From NCBI GenBank assembly GCA_038232215.1, contig JBBSIG010000193.1, positions 1-5,106 on the forward strand: a stretch of 5,106 nt of DNA, written 5' to 3'. Of this stretch, positions 1-5,106 are shown piece by piece; position 1 is the stretch's first letter, and every line of letters begins with the position of its first letter. The DNA comes from JBBSIG01 sp038232215 (lineage in GTDB: Bacteria > Actinomycetota > Thermoleophilia > Gaiellales > Gaiellaceae). Below the pieces are notes generated by a model. That model ran no database searches and was not told where the DNA came from. It was given only the letters and a program-made list of their open reading frames with translations. A program made the translations under genes and the position numbers.

Positions 1-696
1 ACTGGACTGTCGCGCGAAGCCGCGCGCTTCCAGGCACGCTCCGCCTTTACCGGCACCGGGTTCACCACGAGCGAGGCGGAGGCCGTCGTGTCGCACCCGG
101 TGCGGCGGCGGATCGTCATGCTGCTGATGCTCCTCGGCAACGCGGGGATCGCGGCCGTCGTCACGTCCCTCGTGGTCTCCTTCGCGGGCGCCAGCGGCTC
201 CGGGGGCGGCCAGCGGATCCTGGTCGTCGCCGGCGGTCTCGGGGCCCTGCTCCTGCTCGCCCGCAGCGCCTGGTTCGATCGCATCCTCAGCGCGCTCATC
301 GCGCGGGCCCTGACACGGTGGACCGACCTCGACGCTCGTGACTACGCGAGTCTCCTGCACCTCGGTGGGCCGTACGCCGTCTTCGAGCTGACAGTCGGGG
401 AGGGGGACTGGGTCGCCGGTCGCGCGCTGCAGCAGCTGGGGCTACGCGACGAGGGCATCCTCGTGCTCGGCATCCACCGCGGTAACGAGTACATCGGCGC
501 GCCGGCGGGGCGGACCGTCCTCGCGCCTGGCGACACCGCGATCCTCTACGGCCGCAAGGAGCGGTTGTGCGAGCTCGACCGCCGCCGGGCCGGGGTGAAC
601 GGCGACCGGGCGCACACGGCCGCAGTCGAGCAGAAGGCCGTCTGGAGTGACCGCGACCGCCGCCCCTTTCCAGCCGTTTCTCGACCGGCCCGCTAG
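1..696 (+). CDS. TrkA-C (RCK_C) domain membrane protein, 5'-truncated
   Basis: The reading frame is open from base 1, so the start lies upstream; the first internal start codon, GTG at 88, falls inside conserved-looking sequence and is probably not the true start. The visible part is 231 residues. An amphipathic stretch with SAFTGTGFTTSEAE and HPVRRR (residues about 14-37) leads into two hydrophobic segments (about 37-61 and 72-90). A soluble domain of TrkA-C type follows at about 126-192 (AVFELTVGEGDW, GILVLGIHRG, LAPGDTAILYG). The order membrane segments then RCK_C matches a family of bacterial membrane proteins usually annotated as TrkA C-terminal domain proteins. RCK_C domains bind small ligands, in some families nucleotides or cyclic dinucleotides, and gate or regulate ion transport. 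No pore motif or RCK_N nucleotide-binding domain is visible here, so transport activity is not shown. The final ~40 residues are charged, less conserved-looking and use rarer codons (ttt, cca, tct, cga). The gene ends tail to tail with the protease gene. Confidence 0.82.
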   Translation, partial: TGLSREAARFQARSAFTGTGFTTSEAEAVVSHPVRRRIVMLLMLLGNAGIAAVVTSLVVSFAGASGSGGGQRILVVAGGLGALLLLARSAWFDRILSALIARALTRWTDLDARDYASLLHLGGPYAVFELTVGEGDWVAGRALQQLGLRDEGILVLGIHRGNEYIGAPAGRTVLAPGDTAILYGRKERLCELDRRRAGVNGDRAHTAAVEQKAVWSDRDRRPFPAVSRPAR

Positions 697-709
697 CGCT
701 ACTGGCCGG
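685..709. terminator. Possible hairpin across the convergent stop codons
   Basis: CCGGCC at 685-690 pairs perfectly with GGCCGG at 704-709, leaving a 13-base loop that contains both stop codons (TAG at 694-696 on plus, TAG at 701-699 on minus). There is no T-run on either side. It could act as a weak two-way terminator, but 6-bp GC stems are common by chance in such GC-rich DNA. Confidence 0.25.
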
Positions 710-1748
710 CGGGAAGCTGCCCGAGCTTGACGCGGACGGTGCGGCGCCCGCCGTTCGCGTCGACCGTCCTCACGGCCACCGTCTGGCCCGGTTTCTTCGT
801 CGCTAGCACCGCGGCGAGCGTCTGCGGGTCGGGTGTCGGGCGCCCGCCTACGGAGACGATCGCCTCGCCGGCCCTGAGGCCGGCGCTCGCTGCGGGACTC
901 CCCGCGATGACGGCGGCGATGACGACGCCGGGGGCCTCGGCGGCCTGGCCGACGCGGACGCCGAGAAACGCGCGGCCGGTGTTCGAGACCCGTCCGTTCG
1001 CGACGAGCTGCTTGGCGATGAAGAGCGCACGGTTGCTCGAGATCGCGAAGCCGATGCCGCTCGCAGGCGTGCCGGCCTCGGGGTTGACTGCGCCGAGGGT
1101 GGGGATGCCGACGAGCTGGCCGCGTAGATCGACGAGCGCGCCGCCGCTGTTGCCCGGATTGATGGGCGCACTGGTCTGCAGCGTGTCCGGCAGAACGATG
1201 CCGTTGCCCTCCTGCCCGAGCCGGCCGACCGCGCTCACGATCCCCTGCGTGACGCTCGCGCGCAGGCCGAGCGGGTTGCCGATCGCCATCACGATCTCGC
1301 CTACCTGAACCTTGGTCGAGTTTCCCCAGGCGATCGGGCGCAGCTTCTTCGCGCTGATCTCGATCACCCCGAGGTCCTCGGGCGGAAACGAGGCCACGAG
1401 CTTGCCCGGAACGCGGCTGCCGTTGAACAAAGTGACCGTGAACCTCGTAGCGCTGCCGATCACGTGGGCGTTCGTCACGATGTGGCCCTTCGCGTCGAGG
1501 ACCACTCCCGATCCGAGCCCCTGCGGCGTCTCGATCTGGACGACCGACGGCTCGACCGCCCGTACGACGCGCTCGAACTGACGCGTGAGCGCATCCGCTC
1601 CCGGGATGAGGGGGACCGACGCGCGGGCGGGAGCGGCTGCGACCCTCCGGGCGCTGAAGGCTCCGCCCCGGGCCGCGAAGATCGCCAGGAAGGCTGCGAG
1701 CATCGCGACCAGGACGAGGAGCACGGCGAGCACTCGATCCCGTCGCAC
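699..1748 (-). CDS. HtrA/DegP-like trypsin-type serine protease with one PDZ domain
   Basis: A 349-residue S1C-family serine protease expected to act outside the cytoplasmic membrane in degrading or processing misfolded envelope proteins. A short basic N-terminus (RRDR) precedes one hydrophobic segment (about 6-26) with no lipobox or clear cleavage site, so it is probably a membrane anchor with the protease outside. The protease domain covers about 52-250 and carries the triad His95 (TNAHV), Asp125 (PEDLGV) and Ser201 (PGNSGG, oxyanion-hole context intact). A single PDZ domain covers about 258-345 (FLGVRV, GSPAASAGLRAGEAIVSVGG), which normally binds C-terminal peptides and regulates the protease. 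The length suits single-PDZ HtrA proteins of Gram-positive type. The GTG start at 1748 is the only usual start codon between the in-frame stop at 1790-1788 and the hydrophobic segment; GGGAAG at 1764-1759 with a 10-base spacer is a fair ribosome site. It is divergent from the DM13 gene. The family is certain; the substrate is unknown. Confidence 0.95.
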   Translation of the reverse strand: MRRDRVLAVLLVLVAMLAAFLAIFAARGGAFSARRVAAAPARASVPLIPGADALTRQFERVVRAVEPSVVQIETPQGLGSGVVLDAKGHIVTNAHVIGSATRFTVTLFNGSRVPGKLVASFPPEDLGVIEISAKKLRPIAWGNSTKVQVGEIVMAIGNPLGLRASVTQGIVSAVGRLGQEGNGIVLPDTLQTSAPINPGNSGGALVDLRGQLVGIPTLGAVNPEAGTPASGIGFAISSNRALFIAKQLVANGRVSNTGRAFLGVRVGQAAEAPGVVIAAVIAGSPAASAGLRAGEAIVSVGGRPTPDPQTLAAVLATKKPGQTVAVRTVDANGGRRTVRVKLGQLPAGQ

Positions 1749-1833
1749 GTCGGGTTCGCTTCCCGGGACCGCTTCGGCTAAACGTCCTCATACCGGCCGA
1801 CGCGCTTCGTCCTTACGCTGTGCTTAAAGACAC

Positions 1834-1856
1834 CGCCGCCCGACCGGTGGGCGGCG
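1834..1856. promoter_or_regulatory. Perfect 8-bp inverted repeat in the divergent region
   Basis: CGCCGCCC at 1834-1841 is exactly complementary to GGGCGGCG at 1849-1856, with a 7-base spacer GACCGGT. It lies about midway between the two divergent genes, roughly 135 bases before the DM13 start and 86 bases before the protease start. It could be a regulator-binding site serving both promoters, or an RNA hairpin in one 5' leader. No T-run follows on the plus strand; on the minus strand TTT occurs a few bases after it, too short for a standard terminator. Function is inferred from position only. Confidence 0.35.
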
Positions 1857-1976
1857 ACAGCGGAGATATGGTCGTCGGCACGATGAGGCTCGGGACCGAC
1901 CCGGCGCGTTCGTCAGCAACGCCGCCGCATCTCGCCGGCCGCTGCGCGAGCGCCGAGGGGCGCGAGCGATCACTAG

Positions 1977-1983
1977 AAAGGAG
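1977..1983 (+). promoter_or_regulatory. Strong Shine-Dalgarno fixing the DM13 gene start
   Basis: AAAGGAG at 1977-1983 stands 7 bases before the ATG at 1991, a near-ideal ribosome-binding site. It decides the start at 1991 over the in-frame GTG at 1820, and suggests efficient translation of this gene compared with others in the window, whose ribosome sites are weak. Confidence 0.85.
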
Positions 1984-1990
1984 CACGACC

Positions 1991-2698
1991 ATGGACCTCT
2001 CCGTGGACCGCACCTCCTCCGCACGAGACGAGACGCCGCTCTGGCTCAAGCTGATCGCGATTCCCGCGACGCTCGTCGCTCTGCTCGCCGGCCTCTGGCT
2101 CTTCGCCGGCGTCGTCGCGCCCGGCTACAACAGCTCGATCGCCCTCGGGGTCGCCTGGTTCGTGACCGCGTCGCTGGCGATCCGGTTCGGGCTGCGCGCA
2201 CGGCCGGGGCTCAAGCGGCCCGTACAGCTCACCTACCTGGCGACCGCCGTCCTCGTCGCCGCCGTCTTCGGGTGGACGACGTTCCGCGACAAGACCGTCG
2301 TCGAGGACGTCGCGACCGGCGCCGCCGCCTCGCAGGCGCAGGGTGCCTCGAGCGGCGGCGACAACGTCCAGCTCGCGACCGGCGCCTTCGTGGGAGTGGC
2401 CCACGGAGGCTCGGGGAAGGCGGCGGTCGTGGAGCTCGCCTCCGGCAAGCGCGTGCTGACGTTCACGGACCTCGACGTCGCGAACGGGCCCGACCTGCGG
2501 GTGTACCTCGTCGCAGGACGTGTCGACACGGACGCCGACGTCGACGATTTCGTCGACCTGGGCGCTCTCAAGGGCAACAAGGGCACGCAGCAGTACTCGA
2601 TCCCGGCCGGCACCGACACGAAGCGCTACGCGACGGCCGTGATCTGGTGTCGTGCCTTCACGGTCTCCTTCGCCAAGGCCGCGCTGGCGGCGTCGTGA
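1991..2698 (+). CDS. Three-helix membrane protein with C-terminal DM13 domain
   Basis: A 235-residue protein. Three hydrophobic helices lie at about 18-43, 48-68 and 79-98; the loop between helices 2 and 3 is basic (RARPGLKRP), so by the positive-inside rule the N-terminus is cytoplasmic and everything after helix 3 is outside. A small-residue linker (about 106-124, Ala/Ser/Gly-rich) leads to a DM13 domain at about 126-232. Its hallmarks are visible: LTFTDLDVANGPDLRVYL, DFVDLGALKGNKGTQQY, and the terminal YATAVIWCRAFTVSFA with Cys220, the only cysteine in the protein. DM13 has been proposed to be an electron-transfer or redox domain because of this almost invariant cysteine; the biochemistry in bacteria is not settled. 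The downstream oxidoreductase begins within about 20 bases or overlaps, implying an operon. The ATG at 1991 was chosen for its strong ribosome site. The domain call is firm; the redox role and partner are inference. Confidence 0.9.
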   Translation: MDLSVDRTSSARDETPLWLKLIAIPATLVALLAGLWLFAGVVAPGYNSSIALGVAWFVTASLAIRFGLRARPGLKRPVQLTYLATAVLVAAVFGWTTFRDKTVVEDVATGAAASQAQGASSGGDNVQLATGAFVGVAHGGSGKAAVVELASGKRVLTFTDLDVANGPDLRVYLVAGRVDTDADVDDFVDLGALKGNKGTQQYSIPAGTDTKRYATAVIWCRAFTVSFAKAALAAS

Positions 2699-2715
2699 GC
2701 GCCGCCGGGGGCCGC

Positions 2716-4131
2716 ATGAGACGCTACGACCTCGTCGTCGTCGGGATGGGCTCCGGGGGCATCGTCGCTGCCGAGTTCGCGGCCTCCCTCGGGCTCCGCG
2801 TCGCCGCCGTCGAGCGCGACCGGATCGGCGGCGACTGCCTCTGGACGGGCTGCGTGCCCTCGAAGGCGCTGCTCGCCGCGGCGAAGGTGGCCCACCACAT
2901 GCGCAGCGCCGACCGCTTCGGCATCGCGCCCGTCGAGCCCGAGATCGACCTCTCGCGCGTCTGGCGGCGGATCCGCGCCGTTCGGGAGCAGATCGCCGTC
3001 ACGGACGACAGCCCCGAGCGCTTCCGGGCGCTCGGCGTCGAGCTCGTCCACGGGAGCGCCCGGCTGGCCGGCCCGAACGCGGTGGCCGTCGGCGAGCGCG
3101 TGCTCGAGGCACGCTACGTCCTGCTCTGCACCGGCAGCCGGCCCGCCCTCCCGGACCTGCCGGGGCTCCGCGAAGCCGAGTTTCTCACCAGCGAGACGAT
3201 CTTCGAGCTCCAGCACCCTCCTCGCAGCGTCGTCGTCGTCGGCGGCGGCCCGATCGCGGTCGAGCTCGCTCAGGGCCTGCGCCGGCTCGGCATCGACGTC
3301 ACCGTGCTGCAGCGGGGCGACCGGCTGCTGAGGCGGGACGAGCCCGAGCTGAGCGCCATCGTGGCGACCCGGCTGCGGGCCGAGGGCGTCGACGTGCGCT
3401 TCGGAGTCGAGACCCAGAGCGTCGAGGCGGCCGACGGCCGGAAGGCCGTGCTCGGCACCGCGAGCGGGCAGGCGGAGCGCTGGGAGGCCGAGGAGCTGCT
3501 GATCGCGGCCGGTCGCGCGCCCGTGGTCGAGGGGCTCGAGCTTGAGGGGGCCGGCGTGAGCGTGGGTCCGAGCGGCATCGTCGTCGACGAGCGCCTGCGC
3601 ACGAGCGTCGAGTCCGTCTACGCCGCGGGCGACGTCGCCGGTCGCTGGCTGTTCACCCACTCCGCGGGCCGCGAGGCCGCCGCCGCTCTCCGCGACATGT
3701 TCTTCCCCGGCAAGGCGCGGGGCATCGGTCTGGTTCCCTGGTGCACGTTCACCGATCCGGAGCTCGCCCACGCCGGGCTGACCGCGGCCGAGGCGGTCGA
3801 GCGGCACGGAGAGGGGAAGGTCGAGGTCGTGCGGGCCGACCTCTCCCACTCCGACCGTGCCCGGGTCGAGGGAGAGGAGGAAGGACGGATCGTGCTCGTG
3901 GCTGCCGGCGGCAAGCTCGTCGGCGCCCACGTCCTCGCTCCCGCTGCGGGGGAGCTGATCCACGAGCTCGCGCTGGCGATCCGCCGGCGACTGAAGCTGC
4001 GCGACCTGGGTGCGATGACGCACGTGTACCCGACCATCGCCACGTCCGTGAACAGAGCCGGCGCCGAGGCCGCCTACGCGTATGCGCAGCGCTTCGGGTG
4101 GCTCGTGCGGCGAGAGAAAAAGGCGGCGTAG
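2716..4131 (+). CDS. Mercuric-reductase-like FAD/NAD(P) disulfide oxidoreductase
   Basis: A 471-residue cytoplasmic flavoenzyme of the class I pyridine nucleotide-disulfide oxidoreductases, expected to pass electrons from NAD(P)H through FAD to an active-site disulfide. The FAD Rossmann motif is at 10-15 (GMGSGG). The redox pair is Cys41 and Cys46 (GGDCLWTGCVPSK). The NAD(P) Rossmann motif is at 176-183 (GGGPIAVE), followed by VTVLQRGDRLL; Gln-Arg in place of an acidic residue after the second strand favours NADPH. The second FAD motif is VYAAGDVAG (301-309), and a dimerisation domain covers about 338-455. There is no N-terminal heavy-metal domain and no C-terminal cysteine pair, so true mercury reduction is unlikely. 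In the dimer interface the usual His-Pro-Thr...Glu motif reads HVYPTIAT (436-443), with Thr where the catalytic Glu normally stands. The start is ATG 2716; a GTG at 2695 is in frame and would overlap the DM13 stop as GTGA, adding 7 residues. Substrate unknown. Confidence 0.92.
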   Translation: MRRYDLVVVGMGSGGIVAAEFAASLGLRVAAVERDRIGGDCLWTGCVPSKALLAAAKVAHHMRSADRFGIAPVEPEIDLSRVWRRIRAVREQIAVTDDSPERFRALGVELVHGSARLAGPNAVAVGERVLEARYVLLCTGSRPALPDLPGLREAEFLTSETIFELQHPPRSVVVVGGGPIAVELAQGLRRLGIDVTVLQRGDRLLRRDEPELSAIVATRLRAEGVDVRFGVETQSVEAADGRKAVLGTASGQAERWEAEELLIAAGRAPVVEGLELEGAGVSVGPSGIVVDERLRTSVESVYAAGDVAGRWLFTHSAGREAAAALRDMFFPGKARGIGLVPWCTFTDPELAHAGLTAAEAVERHGEGKVEVVRADLSHSDRARVEGEEEGRIVLVAAGGKLVGAHVLAPAAGELIHELALAIRRRLKLRDLGAMTHVYPTIATSVNRAGAEAAYAYAQRFGWLVRREKKAA

Positions 4132-4154
4132 GGGTCTGCTCCGGACAAGCCCCT
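4130..4154. terminator. Candidate bidirectional terminator hairpin between convergent genes
   Basis: AGGGGTCTG (4130-4138) can pair with CAAGCCCCT (4146-4154), with one G-T wobble and one C-A mismatch, leaving a 7-base loop CTCCGGA. The stem begins in the oxidoreductase stop codon and ends at the last base of the DegV stop codon. Read on the minus strand, a TTTTT run follows about 8 bases after the stem, looser than a textbook terminator; the plus strand has no T-run. Position between convergent genes supports the call; structure alone is modest. Confidence 0.35.
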
Positions 4155-4954
4155 CAAACGGGCCACCAGAAGGCGCCGAAGCTGAGCGGGCCCGTGTGTG
4201 CGCCGACCGCCGGCCCGATGCGGTATCGCTCCACCTCCTCGACGAGACCTGAGCGCGCCAGCCCCGCGGCGAGGTCGCCGGCCGCCGCGGCGCAGTCGGG
4301 CGCCGCATGGCCCACCGCCGCGAGGAGCGGGCGCGCCGAGGAGAGGACGTGCTCGAGCATGAGCTCGACCGCCTCGAGGGCGTCCGCGCAGGGTGCGAGC
4401 GGCCGCGTCTCGCCGTCGACGAGGGCGAGCACCGTCCAGTCGGCCGCCCGGGCGACACGCCCGTCCGGGGCGTCGGGCGCCACGAAGACGTTTCGCAGCG
4501 TCGAGCCGAGCCGGCGGGCAAGGGTTGCGGCCGCGCCCGGCGAGGCTCCGGCCGCGAGCGCCTCGGCGGCCGCCCGCGCGCAGAGGCCGACGCCGAAGCT
4601 CGCCGTCTCGACGGCGACGACCGTGACCGGGAGCGGCGCCTCGCGGGCCGCGAGCTCCGCCGACGCGACGGTGCCGGAGACCCGTCGGTCGAGGTGGATG
4701 GAGAGCACGCTCTCCTCTCCCCGCGCCGCCGCCGCTGCGTAGACGGCGGCGAGCTCTCCGGGGCTCGGCTGCGACGTCGCGGCCTTCGCGCCGGCGAGCT
4801 GCCGTGCGTAGAAGTCGTCCGTCGCGAGAACCTCCGCCGCGCGCACGCCATCGAGCGCGATCCCGATCGGCACCACCTCGATGCCGAGCCGCGCGACGTC
4901 CTGCTCGGAGAGGAGGGCGCTCGAGTCCGTGCACACGACGGCCGCGAGCCTCAC
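4154..4954 (-). CDS. DegV-family fatty-acid-binding protein, shortened form
   Basis: A 266-residue soluble protein of the DegV (EDD) fold. Characterised members (FakB) hold a fatty acid for phosphorylation by the kinase FakA. Visible family motifs are CTDSS (8-12), TSQPSPGE (60-67), SIHLDRRVSGT (85-95), VETASFGVGL (115-124) and the C-terminal GPAVGAHTGP (247-256). Thr60, Ser93 and His253 sit where the family binds the fatty-acid carboxylate, so lipid binding is plausible. The middle is unusual: the segment that normally reads like a leucine-rich helix plus GGRI and a KPIL strand is shortened to VAPDAPDGRVARAADWTV (158-175), which explains a length slightly below the usual ~280. The GTG start at 4954 overlaps the upstream TGA stop as GTGA, typical of translational coupling; a longer frame reaching 5092 exists, but its extra codons are poor in third-position G/C and clash with the upstream gene. 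No FakA partner is seen in this window. Confidence 0.88.
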   Translation of the reverse strand: MRLAAVVCTDSSALLSEQDVARLGIEVVPIGIALDGVRAAEVLATDDFYARQLAGAKAATSQPSPGELAAVYAAAAARGEESVLSIHLDRRVSGTVASAELAAREAPLPVTVVAVETASFGVGLCARAAAEALAAGASPGAAATLARRLGSTLRNVFVAPDAPDGRVARAADWTVLALVDGETRPLAPCADALEAVELMLEHVLSSARPLLAAVGHAAPDCAAAAGDLAAGLARSGLVEEVERYRIGPAVGAHTGPLSFGAFWWPV

Positions 4955-5106
4955 GATCCCGCCCACCTGTCCAGGCGCGGCCGTCTCTCGAGCAGGACTC
5001 TCGAGGCCATGACCGCCAGCGTGGCGGCGTTGGCGAGCGGTAGCGGCGCGGTCGGGCGGGGTCCCCACAGATTCGGCCCGCCGCGGCGCCACCAGAGGAT
5101 GCTCGC
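4951..5106 (-). CDS. 3' end of an unidentified gene, coupled to the DegV gene
   Basis: On the minus strand a frame is open from the window edge to a TGA at 4953-4951, giving the last 51 residues of a protein; its 5' part lies beyond the right edge. It has no start codon near the edge and so is easily missed. Support comes from codon use: about 45 of 51 codons end in G or C, against about 32 of 46 in the competing frame that would extend the DegV gene. The TGA overlaps the DegV GTG by four bases. The peptide begins ASILWWRRGGPNLWG, has a mildly hydrophobic stretch (LPLANAATLAVMASRVLL, about 22-39) and ends with a basic tail (ERRPRLDRWAGS). I do not recognise the family. The tryptophan- and arginine-rich start could suit a membrane-associated enzyme, but that is a guess. 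Confidence 0.65.
   Translation of the reverse strand, partial: ASILWWRRGGPNLWGPRPTAPLPLANAATLAVMASRVLLERRPRLDRWAGS

Larger units (their letters stand above)
1749..1990. promoter_or_regulatory. Divergent intergenic control region
   Basis: This 242-base gap separates the starts of the protease gene (leftward) and the DM13 gene (rightward), so promoters for both transcription units should lie here. It is the only sizeable non-coding stretch in the window. It includes a somewhat AT-richer patch near 1811-1830 (TTAAAG) and a TATGGT at 1867-1872 that fits the loose TAnnnT -10 pattern of high-GC bacteria, without a convincing -35 partner. A strong hairpin lies at 1834-1856. A GTG at 1820 is in frame with the DM13 gene, but the strong ribosome site just before 1991 and the lack of protein-like character argue that 1820-1990 is not translated. 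No riboswitch or known operator was recognised. Confidence 0.5.

Noticed and set aside
442..1791. A 449-residue minus-strand frame starting with ATG at 1791, overlapping the protease gene in another frame
   Set aside because: Its product is Arg/Gly-rich with no domain, while the overlapping frame encodes a full HtrA protease with triad and PDZ; it is a frame shadow.
1820..1990. A 57-residue N-terminal extension of the DM13 protein from GTG 1820
   Set aside because: The ATG at 1991 has an AAAGGAG site at ideal spacing and begins a normal membrane-protein N-terminus; the extension has no ribosome site and contains the hairpin at 1834-1856.
2716..4131. Calling the flavoenzyme a true mercuric reductase (merA) as part of a mercury-resistance operon
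   Set aside because: No N-terminal metal-binding domain, no C-terminal cysteine pair, and no mercury regulator or transporter nearby; it shares only the general fold and CxxxxC motif.
2626..4851. A 741-residue open frame on the minus strand across the oxidoreductase and DegV genes
   Set aside because: It is Arg/Pro/Ser-rich low-complexity sequence with no family motifs, and lies antisense to a gene with clear motifs; long spurious frames are expected in GC-rich DNA where stops are rare.
4985..5005. Direct repeat CTCTCGAG at 4985-4992 and 4998-5005
   Set aside because: Only 8 bases, lies inside a coding frame (Ser-Arg and Leu-Glu-Arg codons) and has no other copies noticed nearby; most likely chance.
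4955..5092. N-terminal extension of the DegV protein to GTG 5092
   Set aside because: The extra codons have poorer third-position G/C than the overlapping upstream frame, and the extension is not like DegV proteins, which begin just before the TDSS motif.

Overview
The window is a compact, high-GC stretch (about 70% GC by eye, codon third positions mostly G or C) with several GTG starts. This fits a high-GC actinobacterium-like genome. Gene content and codon style recall deep-branching Actinobacteriota such as Thermoleophilia, but that placement is inference. No RNA gene, CRISPR array, insertion sequence, attachment site or origin was seen.

Layout from left to right. (1) 1-696, plus strand: the 3' part of a membrane protein with a C-terminal TrkA-C (RCK_C) ligand-sensing domain; its start lies outside the window. 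(2) 699-1748, minus strand: a membrane-anchored HtrA/DegP-type serine protease with an intact catalytic triad and one PDZ domain. It meets gene 1 tail to tail with only 2 bases between stop codons. (3) 1749-1990: a divergent control region with a perfect 8-bp hairpin and a very strong Shine-Dalgarno for the next gene. (4) 1991-2698, plus: a three-helix membrane protein with an outward-facing DM13 domain, a family proposed to act in electron transfer. (5) 2716-4131, plus: a mercuric-reductase-like FAD-dependent pyridine nucleotide-disulfide oxidoreductase, directly behind the DM13 gene and probably cotranscribed with it. (6) 4154-4954, minus: a short DegV-family (fatty-acid-binding) protein, convergent with gene 5 across 22 bases. 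(7) 4951-5106, minus: the 3' end of an unidentified gene whose TGA stop overlaps the DegV GTG start by four bases (GTGA), so the two form an operon running in from the right edge.

The genes make at least three transcription units. The likeliest functional pair is the DM13 membrane protein and the disulfide oxidoreductase, which may form a redox couple. Topology puts them on opposite sides of the membrane, so direct electron transfer is not established. The HtrA protease is divergently oriented from this pair and shares its upstream region, which would suit coordinated envelope or redox stress control, but no regulator site was recognised. I found no clear evidence of a wholly new system. The DM13-oxidoreductase pair, the altered C-terminal His-Glu motif of the oxidoreductase and the reduced DegV protein deserve the most attention.
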